In this document: positions 41,825 to 50,798 of the stretch, piece after piece
Layout: every line of letters begins with the position of its first letter
How positions within the stretch are numbered: position 1 is the stretch's first letter
Source of the DNA: Microcaldota archaeon
Lineage (GTDB): Archaea > Micrarchaeota > Micrarchaeia > Micrarchaeales > CABMGC01
DNA: 64,000 nucleotides
Direction of reading: 5' to 3'
Assembly (NCBI GenBank): GCA_021852055.1
Contig: JAJZOD010000004.1
Coordinates: 1-64,000, forward strand
Notes under the pieces: generated by a model
What the model saw: only the letters and a program-made list of their open reading frames with translations
Database searches by the model: none
What the model was told of the DNA's origin: nothing
Position numbers and translations under genes: made by a program

Positions 41825-42910
41825 TTAATGTTTAGCATGCTTTGGTTTTAATGCTTTCTCGTCAATAAGGCTGCCGTCTTCTCTCAGAAGCCGCGGGCCT
41901 TTGCCCATGTGTGATTCAAGCGCCTTTCGTACCACGCCTGTGTGCTCAAGCATCTCGTTTACTCTCTTCCTGTATTTTTCAGTGGTTATTATGTGGGCAT
42001 TTGGGCCGGCATCGAATGTATAGCCTGCTATGCACTTGCCTTCTGTATCATTCATATCGTGTATGCCGTAGATTATCTCTTTTGACGCATCAGTAAGGTA
42101 CATTATTGGAGGCCACGTGTCCAGCATTGTAGCATGCATATTGTTGCTGTCACGCATTATAGTCATTGAAAGCATGTCAATGTCCCTGTCTTTTACGGCT
42201 TTTTCTATATCATAGATGCCTTTTTCTGCAAACTTAGGCCTTGCAGTGTACAGGACACTTGTCTTTACTGTTGCAGCATGGCCTATGCTTGATGACACCT
42301 TCTTTTTTGACGGGTCTACTATTGCGATTATGTCTATGAGTTCAGGCCAGTATGTCTCATCGAACACCTGCTCTGCGTACGAGTCCGTGCCATCGGCTTT
42401 AGATCCTTTGTTCCATTTCACTATGCCGCCAAACAGGCTCCTGCAGGCGCTGCCGCTTATCTGTCTTGCAATTATCGACATGTCTTTTAAGGACATTTTG
42501 AGATTTAGTGCATTTGAAAGCGCAAAAACTAGAGTTGCTGCGCCAGATGCGCTGGATGCTATCCCTGCACTTGACGGGAAGCTGTTCTCCGATACTATTA
42601 GCGCATTTTCTTTGGTCCCTGAAAGTTTTCTCATGTAATCCAATGTTCTCTTGAGGTATGCTGACTTCTCCGGGATGTTCTCCCCACTTACGGCTTCTTC
42701 AATACCATTTATGTAAAGAGTGTCTTTGCTTAGCTTATCGGAAAAAATAAGGCTTGTCCTAGTCGATAGTGTTTCGTCAAGTGTCATGCTTATGCTGGAG
42801 TTGTTGGGAGTATTAAGCCCAGTGTAGTCCCTCTTGCCCCAGTATTTTATTAAGGCTATGTTTGGCGTGCCCACAGCAGTAGTAACAGCACTCGTTGCAT
42901 GTTTTGCCAT
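41825..42910 (-). CDS. Mevalonate (di)phosphate decarboxylase
   Basis: A 361-residue GHMP-family decarboxylase. NIALIKYWGKRD, PNNSSISMTLDETLST, SSAGIASSASGAA and the active-site SGSACRSLFGGIVKW are characteristic. With isopentenyl phosphate kinase next to it, it probably acts on mevalonate-5-phosphate. The true start is ATG 42910 (AKHATSAVTTAVG); open sequence further upstream belongs to a decayed LUD gene on the other strand. Confidence 0.88.
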   Translation of the reverse strand: MAKHATSAVTTAVGTPNIALIKYWGKRDYTGLNTPNNSSISMTLDETLSTRTSLIFSDKLSKDTLYINGIEEAVSGENIPEKSAYLKRTLDYMRKLSGTKENALIVSENSFPSSAGIASSASGAATLVFALSNALNLKMSLKDMSIIARQISGSACRSLFGGIVKWNKGSKADGTDSYAEQVFDETYWPELIDIIAIVDPSKKKVSSSIGHAATVKTSVLYTARPKFAEKGIYDIEKAVKDRDIDMLSMTIMRDSNNMHATMLDTWPPIMYLTDASKEIIYGIHDMNDTEGKCIAGYTFDAGPNAHIITTEKYRKRVNEMLEHTGVVRKALESHMGKGPRLLREDGSLIDEKALKPKHAKH

Positions 42911-42965
42911 ATTACCAACATTGTAAATATTATTTTCTAATATGTCACCAACATATAAAACATCT

Positions 42966-43360
42966 TTGGTGATATCGAGTCTGGGACAAAAGTCGGCTAT
43001 AACCCATCCTGAAAAGGAGCTGTTGAAGGCGAGAAGGATGGGCTCCATAGTGCAATATGCCGTAGGAAGCGTGCATGCTGTCACAGAGGATGGAAGGCTG
43101 ATGCATCGGCGTCCGGGAGCCAGCATGCTCCATATGCTTACACCGCTGACCGCATAGTCCTCGTAGTAGGTACGCAAAAGATAGTGAAGAATCTTGATGA
43201 GGCTTTCAAACGCACATAGGAGCACGTCGTGCCATTGGAAGACGACAGGATGAAAAAGGCCTACAGCATGAATACGTCATTAAACAAGATACTCACAATA
43301 AACAAGGAACAGCCCAGCAGGATAAAGATTATTCTTGTAAGGGAGAGATTGGGATTCTGA
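42966..43360 (+). pseudogene. LUD-domain protein (lactate utilisation LutC-like), decayed
   Basis: The plus strand reads KARRMGSIVQYAVGSVHAVTEDG in one frame (to about 43100), then after a frame change RIVLVVGTQKIVKNLDEAF, an internal TAG, and VVPLEDDRMKKAYSMNTSLN...ILVRERLGF ending at 43360. The order and motifs match the C-terminal half of LUD/DUF162 proteins. The N-terminal half is missing. Its end overlaps the HAD gene on the opposite strand by 32 bp. Dead gene. Confidence 0.7.
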
Positions 43361-44090
43361 TGAATTTATTTGCCGCCAACATGTACCGGCCTATCTTAAG
43401 GAAATCTGTCACAGTGGCAAAAATGAGATTTGCACATACATGTTCAGCGGTGTCCAGTCTATCCCCAGTTATATAAACCGAAAAAATTCCCATGTCAACA
43501 GCAGCGGTTACGTTTGCTGCAGAGTTATCTACGAATACAACCTCTTCAGTAGTGGAACTCATTCGTTTTAAAGCCAGATTAAATGCTTCTGGTGATGGCT
43601 TGAAGACGCCATTAAGATGATCGCACCCGATAACATCGGAAAAATATTGCGCGATTCCTTTGGCCTGCATGGAAGAGATTACCTCTTTTTCTATGTTATT
43701 GGTAAATACGAAGCTGTCAATGCCTCCTCTGTATAGATCCCTGAGTTGAATGGCGAGATCCTTGTCGTAATCAAAACGGCGCTCGTCATTTTTGTAGCTA
43801 CCGAATACCGCATTGAAAACCTCTGGCACCGATAGCTCTGGAAACTCCCTATGCATTACGGCTATCAACGGCTCCCTGATTCCAGGGAATTTTTCCTCCC
43901 GCAGTTTGCGCAATAGTGCTATAGCGTCAGCCATCGGCAGGTTATACCTTGTGGAGAGAAGACATTCTGCTGTACTATACGCACGCTTGAGTTGTTCAGC
44001 AGTGATATCCGGTACAAGTACGCCGTCATAGTCAAAGAGGTACTTTTTTTTCTTGCATAGCTCCATGATTCCCTGCTTTTTATTTGTCAT
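43329..44090 (-). CDS. HAD-superfamily hydrolase, accessory operon
   Basis: A 253-residue HAD phosphatase. Motif I FDYDGV, motif II TNN, motif III KPSPEAF, motif IV VFVDNS. Paralogue of 4687-5457. Last gene of a four-gene minus-strand operon: it overlaps the histidine-phosphatase-like gene by 11 bp. Start uncertain among 44108, 44090 and 44066. The C-terminal tail (LAANKFIRIPISPLQE) runs into the LUD pseudogene. It probably removes phosphate from the pathway's intermediate. Confidence 0.8.
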   Translation of the reverse strand: MTNKKQGIMELCKKKKYLFDYDGVLVPDITAEQLKRAYSTAECLLSTRYNLPMADAIALLRKLREEKFPGIREPLIAVMHREFPELSVPEVFNAVFGSYKNDERRFDYDKDLAIQLRDLYRGGIDSFVFTNNIEKEVISSMQAKGIAQYFSDVIGCDHLNGVFKPSPEAFNLALKRMSSTTEEVVFVDNSAANVTAAVDMGIFSVYITGDRLDTAEHVCANLIFATVTDFLKIGRYMLAANKFIRIPISPLQE

Positions 44091-44751
44091 TGTGATCATC
44101 ACAGCCACTTCTCAGATACCTGTCAAACATGAATTTTCCTTCGTTTAACCTTGCCGAAAATCCTTCGCAAAAGCCGAACATTGATGAATCCTCATTAAAA
44201 TATTTGAGGAATAAACCGGCATCATGCGAGATGGCGTTTCTCCTTAAGTAAATCTCTACGAATTTTATAAAGAATCCATGGGAGACCAGCACAGCAGCTT
44301 CTCCATCCAAATCCCTGACATGATTCAGAAGATTTATTGCCCTGTTAACTACATCAGGATATTTTTCAGTAAGCCTGTTCTTTGCAAGCGCCTCTGCAAA
44401 ACTTCTCCTTGCTTTTATTATGTCTGGCTTGTCTCCTGTCCCGAAGAATGCCGTCTTTGACATCACCTGACTCATCTCGTATCTTATCTCATGGAGCAGG
44501 TCTAGCTTGAGGGGATACTTTGTGAGCAACGAAGCAGTTTGAAATGAACGCCTGTCATTTGCACAGAGAATAGAGGTCCCCCCTACTGGACTGGTTAATG
44601 GAGGATTGCACGGTTTGGCTTCGGGAGTTATACCAACGTCTATAGTGTTTGTAGCAACAGCGTCAAAGCTATCGTAGAGGTCCTTTCCATCGAGCAGGTA
44701 GCTATACGATGCAGGTCTGATTAAATAAAAGAGATCAGTCATGACATTCAC
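44080..44751 (-). CDS. Histidine-phosphatase-like protein lacking the RHG motif
   Basis: A 223-residue protein with the histidine phosphatase order: LIRPASYSY where LxRHGxT is expected, ANDRRSFQTASLL (the second Arg and TA), EIRYEMSQ (Glu) and VLVSHGFFIKF (second His). The phosphorylated His of RHG is replaced by Pro, so phosphatase activity by the normal mechanism is unlikely. It may be a binding protein or use altered chemistry. It overlaps its upstream gene by 4 bp (ATGA), so it is translationally coupled. Confidence 0.65.
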   Translation of the reverse strand: MNVMTDLFYLIRPASYSYLLDGKDLYDSFDAVATNTIDVGITPEAKPCNPPLTSPVGGTSILCANDRRSFQTASLLTKYPLKLDLLHEIRYEMSQVMSKTAFFGTGDKPDIIKARRSFAEALAKNRLTEKYPDVVNRAINLLNHVRDLDGEAAVLVSHGFFIKFVEIYLRRNAISHDAGLFLKYFNEDSSMFGFCEGFSARLNEGKFMFDRYLRSGCDDHNDK

Positions 44752-45834
44752 CGATCAACGGGGTAGCTTATCACGGAAAGGATTGTTTCTGGTTCATCAG
44801 GCAAGCGCAACCGTTCATGCTTCTGGAAGGCATTAAGATAATCTAGGTTGGGTGTTCCATAGTTCATTATCAGTGGAGGGGGAGATCTCTTTCGCATTAA
44901 ATATGCAAGAGCCGCATATTGAGCCATGTATCTTATCGTTAACTCGTTGCTCTTTTCAGGTCTTCCAAGCAAACTATGATACTTTTTACCCCTTCTGGAT
45001 GAGATATCAGATATCTCGTGTCTTAGTCTGTCGTCTCCGGACATCATCCCTTTTATGAGACTTTCAAACCTGTATTGCGTCTCCCTGAAAGCAACTCCAA
45101 GAAAATCAGAGAAGGTATGTACGGAGGTTGTGTTTCTGCTCTCCTCGTTCAGTCCATTATCTATGGCGATCGCAGAATCCCTGCAGCAGTTTTGATAAAA
45201 CCGGATGTCGTTTCTTGCTGATCTTTCTATAATCTCTGGTATGTCATCCTCGGTATCTGCGATAAGGATGCGTATTTTCAGTTTTATTGCATCTCTTGTG
45301 ATGTTCCTGAAGATGCCCAGGATCATTCTTGTCGCCTTCATGGCTCCTACGGCTTCTCGGCCGATCCCATGGCCAATGCCGTCTTCTGAGTAATCCGGAC
45401 ACACAGGTGCAATAATCTCTAAGGGCTCTGTATATTTACCACCCACTCGCATTGCAAGTGCTTCTATCAATGCGTCTTTTTGCTTTTCGTCCTCTGGAAG
45501 GAGTTCTTTTGCCTTTAACTCCGAGACGATGCCGCCCAGGGATAAGGATATTCCTTTTCCTCTTTCCGTGAAAGTGTTTCTAGACACGTCCTTAGGGAAA
45601 AGTTTCGCCAGGCGTTTAAGCAAATATTGTTGTTCTGAACATTTACTTTTGAATATACTCCCAGAAGGCGCCTCTTGCTGAAGGTCTCTCAGAGCAAATC
45701 TGTAAGGGCCAGGATTATCCGTGCCACCGTAATTGAGCAGTTATGTGGTTTGCATTTCTAAGCGCATCCTTGGCGAGCCTTAGTGCGCAATCTGTCTCTC
45801 TTCCAACCCCTGTTATTTTCTTATTTGCTTCCAT
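44748..45834 (-). CDS. Unknown protein, 361 aa after correcting a frameshift
   Basis: An open frame from 45834 (MEANKKITGVGRETD) covers 33 codons and is then shifted by one base at about 45735. The continuing frame reads NYGGTDNPGPYRFALRDLQQ without a start of its own and runs to 44748. I treat it as one gene with an indel or programmed +1 shift. The main part contains EIIAPVCPDYSEDGIGHGIGREAV, ILIADTEDDIPEI, FYQNCCRDSA and a final RYMAQYAALAYLMRKR...PLIMNYGTPNLDYL. No family recognised. Without the upstream part it would begin at TTG 45623. Confidence 0.55.
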
Positions 45835-45895
45835 CTAATTCACCATATTCAGCGCTAAGTCCTCCAGGTATGTTCTTTTGAACTGCGCCGTTAGT

Positions 45896-46240
45896 TTATT
45901 CAGCATGTCCATCAAGATCCCTTAACAACCGCAACTTCTCGCGTGCATGGCCGGAGTCTATAGACCTCTCAGCAAGGGCTATCCCAGTTTTTATGCTACT
46001 GGCAAGTCCTCTGACATATATCGCGGTGCCTGCATTTAGGGTTGAAGGGGATATTCCGTGTTCCTCGTTCATCTCACGCAGCACAGAAGTGGCGCTTGCG
46101 TTACAGCAGTTCAGAGCGTATCTGAGCACCACTACCTTGTTGTAGTTAAGTTCGCGCAGCAGAAGAAGCCTTAGGATATCTGCACTGCCTCCGCTAGCTT
46201 TGCAGGTGCTGACCTGCACGCGCCCTGTTTGCGTAGCCAT
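45896..46240 (-). CDS. Small helical protein, first of accessory operon
   Basis: A 114-residue protein, helical, with SADILRLLLLRELNYNKVVVLRYAL and VLREMNEEHGISPSTLNAGTAIYVRGL. A DNA-binding role is possible but not established. ATG 46240 is preceded by an A/T-rich region with TATTTAAGC. It lies 61 bp upstream of the frameshifted gene on the same strand. Confidence 0.5.
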   Translation of the reverse strand: MATQTGRVQVSTCKASGGSADILRLLLLRELNYNKVVVLRYALNCCNASATSVLREMNEEHGISPSTLNAGTAIYVRGLASSIKTGIALAERSIDSGHAREKLRLLRDLDGHAE

Positions 46241-46370
46241 TGGCGAGACATCACATCATCCTGCATTACTTCATGTAGGACAGATATTTAAGCACAGTAG
46301 TCAACTGAAGTTGTCCAATAAATACTGAAAAGTAGATAAGGTTTCTGCTACCCCTTTTGAAAACCTTACT

Positions 46371-46898
46371 TCATACCAAAAACATGTTGTAAACAACTGC
46401 TTTCATAAGCAGTTCCTTCTCTTTCATATCAGACCTTTTTGAAAATGTGTACTCCCCGAATGCTCTTTTGAATACAGAAATCATACTCTCTACGAGTGAC
46501 CTTTCATAATAGCCACTATCATTCTTCCACTGTTCTTCATTTTCTTTTCGTATGTTCTCTGGAGGAATCTTGTGGAACCTATGACTGCGCTTCTTATTTA
46601 CACCAAGTTGTTCTATAACATTCTTCCTTCTGTATTTGCTCTTGCCACCTACTGAGGTTATACGAACTGGTATCCTAGCCCTTATGCCCTTCTTGTCACA
46701 ATACTCAAAGTTTTTGTTAGAATCATATGCACCATCTGCAGTGGTACTCTTAACATCGTTCATTTCAGTTATAGGGTTTATCAACTCAATGAACATTCTT
46801 GGATCGGCCACGTAATTTTCAGTTACCTCGACATTGAGGATTTTGTGAGTTTTTCTATCTATTGCAATGTGCATCTTTTCCCAGATTTTTACTTTCAA
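46371..46898 (-). pseudogene. IS5-type transposase, C-terminal half
   Basis: A 175-residue open frame with the IS4/IS5-type DDE core: HIAIDRKTHKILNVEVT with the first Asp already outside or degenerate, TADGAYDS (second Asp) and RSLVESMISVFKRAFGEY (Y-(2)-R-(3)-E-(6)-K region). The N-terminal half, including the DNA-binding domain, is missing: its frame starts 4 bp from the end of mevalonate kinase. A truncated copy, probably inactive. It marks one edge of the accessory region. Confidence 0.8.
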
Positions 46899-46902
46899 GG
46901 CA

Positions 46903-47925
46903 CTAATCCTTAGTTAGAAACTCCTTTGCACCCTTCTCTGATATATGCACCTTGTTACACTTAAACCCTGCATTGTCCAGTTCAAGAATAAGCTTCTCAT
47001 CGAAGTCTTTGACTAGAGCTATTGCAATGCCTCCGCCGCCTCCTCCGCTCAGTTTTGCCCCATATGCGTTATGTTTTTTTGCAATACCAACTGCCTTGTC
47101 GAGATTCTTGCTTGATACATCAAGTTTTTTCAGGAGTTCATGATCCCTGAACATCAGTCTGCCAAGTTTTTCCATATCGTTTGTTGATAACGCTTCCAGA
47201 CCTTTAATGGAGCACTCATTTATCTCGTCAAGTATACTGTTGGTCTCTTTTTCCCGTTCTGCGAGAAGCTCTGCAACCCTGCCGACAGTCTCTGATGTCG
47301 GTTTCTTTGGACCGGTATTTATTATTAGAAGTTTAGGCTTTGCAGAGAACTCGTGTTTTGAGAAGCTGCCATCTTTATTGAAGCTCACGTACCCACCGTA
47401 ATAGGAAGTGCTGACATCTATCCTGCCTGCACCTTCGCTTAGATGCGATACTCGCTCTCCGTCCCTGGCTATGTCGATTGCCTCGACATCACTCACCTTT
47501 ACACCGAGAACCTTAAGGAGCAGAACGGTGAATGCAACGTAGCACGAGGCGCTGCTAGCTAGGCCACTTTGCTTTGGTATTGACGAGTTTATGCTGACTA
47601 CACCGGAAGGCACTTTGTTATACTTGGAGCAGACGGTGGCTGCAATTGTTACGTACGGAAGAAGGTCTTTTCCGATTGCCTCGTTGTCTTTAAAGTACGA
47701 GGTTATGCCTGTTCTCTTCAAGTAGTTCTCGCTTATCAATGAGAGTGCCTTTTTATTCAGGGATATTCTATTGCCAAGATCCTTAAGCAGTATCTCAAAC
47801 CCTTCCTTGCTGCTTTCGAATGACGCATATGCATAGAGCTCCACTGCCACTGCAACGGCAACCCTTTTGTGGACTACGGCATGCTCTCCAAGCAACTTGA
47901 CAACTGCAGGAGCTCTTACTTCCAT
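46903..47925 (-). CDS. mvk: Mevalonate kinase
   Basis: A 340-residue GHMP kinase. APAVVKLLGEHAVVHKR at the N-terminus, the ATP-binding PKQSGLASSASCYVA, GRIDVSTSYYGGYVSF and C-terminal YGAKLSGGGGGGIAIA are the family hallmarks. It makes mevalonate-5-phosphate for isoprenoid lipids. On the same strand as the decarboxylase and isopentenyl phosphate kinase but separated from them by about 4 kb of accessory DNA. Confidence 0.93.
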   Translation of the reverse strand: MEVRAPAVVKLLGEHAVVHKRVAVAVAVELYAYASFESSKEGFEILLKDLGNRISLNKKALSLISENYLKRTGITSYFKDNEAIGKDLLPYVTIAATVCSKYNKVPSGVVSINSSIPKQSGLASSASCYVAFTVLLLKVLGVKVSDVEAIDIARDGERVSHLSEGAGRIDVSTSYYGGYVSFNKDGSFSKHEFSAKPKLLIINTGPKKPTSETVGRVAELLAEREKETNSILDEINECSIKGLEALSTNDMEKLGRLMFRDHELLKKLDVSSKNLDKAVGIAKKHNAYGAKLSGGGGGGIAIALVKDFDEKLILELDNAGFKCNKVHISEKGAKEFLTKD

Positions 47926-48332
47926 GAGTAATAATTGCGAGAGGAATTTAATATACTTTCTTCAGAATAGCGCGAGAAACAGGATTGTATGAAATAAGAG
48001 GCTTCACCCCTTATAAACCTCAACATGTGCGCCTTATCTACTTCGCAGGGGGTATCAAGGCACTTGGCAGCACTTCGCTGATTAGTTGAACAATCTCTTT
48101 TACCGTTGATTATCCCCTCTCAAAATATCCTGTCTTTATATGTAATCATTTATCTTGTTCTACCAGACGGGACCGACGCTGTTTTTGCTGTACTGGCATC
48201 CCCATAATCTTCTACTTAAGTAGTTTATGGAACCCTTGCATCTTCTGAAAGATTACCGAAGCGGAGTGGCTCTTCAAGATTTGGATTACATTGCAACAGT
48301 AAATGTATTCGAGCGGTTAAGCTTACGCCTAT
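47926..48332. other. Intergenic, no supported gene
   Basis: 407 bases. The mevalonate kinase promoter lies at its left. On the minus strand around 48170-48300 a broken reading (NPNLEEPLRFGNLSEDARVP) resembles a transposase N-terminus weakly, but stops interrupt it. Nothing firm. Confidence 0.4.
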
Positions 48333-49292
48333 TCATCGGCCTCTGCGCAGCGATTCTCTAAGTGGGTTGATAAGATAGTTGAATCTGTTCCTTGTGCGCT
48401 CATCAGACACTGAGTGCAACATGTCATACGGGAATTCATCGCCATTTACTCCTGAGACAAATCCAAGTATGCACTCCACAACCCGATCATGATATCCCCC
48501 TTCTAGTATGCCGAATATTTTTGTTCCGGATTTCTTCAGCATCCTGCCAAGCTCGTAAAAACCGCGTTCGGTGTAGCGAAGCTTGAGCAGTTTGTCGTCT
48601 CTATGGCCATCTACGCCCAAGGATACACCTATCACATCAGGCCTGAACTCCATTGATGCATGAAGTATTAGGTCGACTGAAGTTATGAGAAGATCATCGG
48701 CTGCACCCTTGGGCACAAGTATATTGACTGAAGTAGCCTTGCCATTCTTGTGTGTTATACCGGAGTGGCGTATGGTTTGTGGCCATGCATTTTCCTGATC
48801 AACAGAGGAATACATTGTATTTCGGTAATAACCCTTCTCATTAAGTATCTCCTGTGTGCCATCACCATGGTGGCCATCAACATCAATAACAAGGACTCTG
48901 GATCCTTTATTAGCAAGATGTAAGGCAGCTATGGCCATATTATTGAAAAAACAGAATCCGCTTGCCCTGTTTGCAGCAGCATGATGTCCAGGGGGTCTTA
49001 CAGCTGCAAAGTTGTTGCTGAGCGCAGCATCTACACTCAGCCCAACACCAAGGACAGCAGAGAGGTAAGTTTCTCTTGTAGTGTCAACTTCAGCCATGTG
49101 TTCATTTCTCCTAGATGCCTCTTTAATCAAATCAACATACTCTTTACTATGGACAGTAAGTATAGCTCTACTGCCGTTTGTATCGGGCTTAGAATCAGGC
49201 ACGATATCGGATAATTTTGACAGCCGATAAGGCCCTTCTACTTCAGAACCCTGATTATGTAGAAGCATCTTTTTATTGAATAGTATTTTCAT
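48333..49292 (-). CDS. Histone deacetylase-family amidohydrolase
   Basis: A 319-residue arginase/deacetylase-fold enzyme. AAVRPPGHHA (charge-relay His pair), VIDVDGHHGDGTQEIL (zinc ligands), SLGVDGHRDD and ILEGGYHDRV (catalytic Tyr region) are all conserved. Relatives deacetylate lysines of chromatin proteins, acetylpolyamines, or acetoin-pathway products. Single gene. A polyamine substrate is possible given the spermidine-synthase-like gene elsewhere in the window. Confidence 0.92.
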   Translation of the reverse strand: MKILFNKKMLLHNQGSEVEGPYRLSKLSDIVPDSKPDTNGSRAILTVHSKEYVDLIKEASRRNEHMAEVDTTRETYLSAVLGVGLSVDAALSNNFAAVRPPGHHAAANRASGFCFFNNMAIAALHLANKGSRVLVIDVDGHHGDGTQEILNEKGYYRNTMYSSVDQENAWPQTIRHSGITHKNGKATSVNILVPKGAADDLLITSVDLILHASMEFRPDVIGVSLGVDGHRDDKLLKLRYTERGFYELGRMLKKSGTKIFGILEGGYHDRVVECILGFVSGVNGDEFPYDMLHSVSDERTRNRFNYLINPLRESLRRGR

Positions 49293-49862
49293 ATCTGCAC
49301 AGTTATTAGTTGAAGTTTCAGATATTTATAACATTAAGTCCTAACTCCGCGAATAGTTGGTAATATGTATCTCAAGTGTTTCAATGAGATTGGAAGTTTC
49401 CTTTGGTATCTCTGAAGTAATCCAAGTATTACCAGTCTTCAGTTTATGTATTCACTCAAGATGCAACAAGACACTGAGTATAGACACTTATTTTTCTAGT
49501 TTTAGGATCTCTGACTATGAAGGTAGTCATCTGACTTAGAGTGTAGGTTAAAGCCTCCAGTCAATATTTGAGTTAATTAAGATTATTTTCAAGATTGGAT
49601 TCAAAAATTATAACGTAGTTCTTTAGCGACTTTCTCTTCTTTTCCTTTCTCCAATCAAGATAAAGATTTTTATCAGAACATAGAACAGAATGGACGCTTA
49701 TATAGGTTTCATACTATTACCTGCATGAACTTAGGATGTAAGCAAGAATCATTCGAGTAACATAGGACGGATCGTTGTTCGCATTGAAGTTGAAACACAC
49801 TTATATACACAACAATATAACTGCACTTAGTATGAGCTTAATATTATGATAACTAAGTAGTA
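49293..49862. other. Gene-poor stretch with a possible decayed small ORF
   Basis: 570 bases, A/T-rich. On the minus strand between about 49530 and 49365 two frames together read TTFIVRDPKTRKISVYTQC and KLKTGNTWITSEIPKETSNL, with stops between. This might be a dead small gene. The rest shows nothing I can support. Confidence 0.35.
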
Positions 49863-50594
49863 TTATAATTTCTGTGCGCTTATCAAAACGACTCTAGGTA
49901 TATCCTTAAGTTCTACATATTCGGGAACCGACTTTAATAGTTTGGTATTTGTTGACAGTTCTTTTACGTACTTTACTGACAATCTGTTTTTTATAATAAC
50001 GTTAATCAGTTCCTCAAACCTATGATGATAGAAAGGTGTGGTCCTTTTAGCCATAGTCAAATTATATTCTCCTTTGAAATTTTTAAAATAGTCTTTAACA
50101 TTTAGTATCTTATCATTCTTTTTTCCTGTAAATTTCTCATATAAGTAGTAGTTCATGGAGAAAAAGGGATGTGTGGTCATAAGGTAGAATCTTCCGTTTT
50201 TCTTCAGTATTCTAGAAATTTCCTTTAATATTGAGTTAAGATTATTTGTTTCGTTAAATACAAATGTACAGTACACTATGTCAAAACTGTTAGAGCTTAG
50301 GGGCAATTGCTTCCTTACGTCTGCTTTTATAAATATTACGTGTTTGTCTGTGATGTGATCCTTTGCAAATTTTAGAAAAACCTCACTAAAGTCAATACCA
50401 TAAATTCTTTTTGGCTTATATCTTAGTAATTTTACTATTAAACTGCCATTTCCGCAGCCTAAATCAGCTATAGACTTATTTTTAATCGGCTTAGATATCT
50501 TCAACAAAAATGGAAATAACAGAAGTTCTCTATTCGGATCCTTGTTAAGTCCATAAGTAGTATTCCAATGTTGCTGCCAACTCAGTTTATCCAT
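49863..50594 (-). CDS. SAM-dependent methyltransferase
   Basis: A 243-residue class I methyltransferase. SIADLGCGNGSLIVKLL is motif I, IYGIDFSEVFLKFA motif II, FIKADVRKQLPL the next, and FDIVYCTFVFNETNNL with ILKKNGRFYLMTTHPFF the late motifs. Substrate unknown. It is A/T-richer than nearby genes, compatible with recent acquisition. Single gene; 5' of the surface protein on the same strand. Confidence 0.85.
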   Translation of the reverse strand: MDKLSWQQHWNTTYGLNKDPNRELLLFPFLLKISKPIKNKSIADLGCGNGSLIVKLLRYKPKRIYGIDFSEVFLKFAKDHITDKHVIFIKADVRKQLPLSSNSFDIVYCTFVFNETNNLNSILKEISRILKKNGRFYLMTTHPFFSMNYYLYEKFTGKKNDKILNVKDYFKNFKGEYNLTMAKRTTPFYHHRFEELINVIIKNRLSVKYVKELSTNTKLLKSVPEYVELKDIPRVVLISAQKL

Positions 50595-50798
50595 TTAATC
50601 ATCTAATCATTATGAATATATAGTTTTATACCTATTTCTTGATATATTGTTAATACAACTCCAACCAGATATTGTGATAACTTTAATCGGGATTCGGTCC
50701 CTAAAGACAGGTACCGATGGATATGACTATGCACCAAGAGCTGCAAAACCTCGCGCCGTTGAACCTGTATCCCAAAATGATAAATCTTCTATGATCTT

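Noticed and set aside
42911-43225. Upstream extension of the mevalonate-phosphate decarboxylase frame to 43225
   Set aside because: The family N-terminus starts at ATG 42910; the extension is antisense to the LUD pseudogene, whose motifs are convincing on the plus strand.
48240-48300. Possible tRNA near CCGAAGCGGAGTGGCTC
   Set aside because: No matching acceptor or T arm could be found on either strand.
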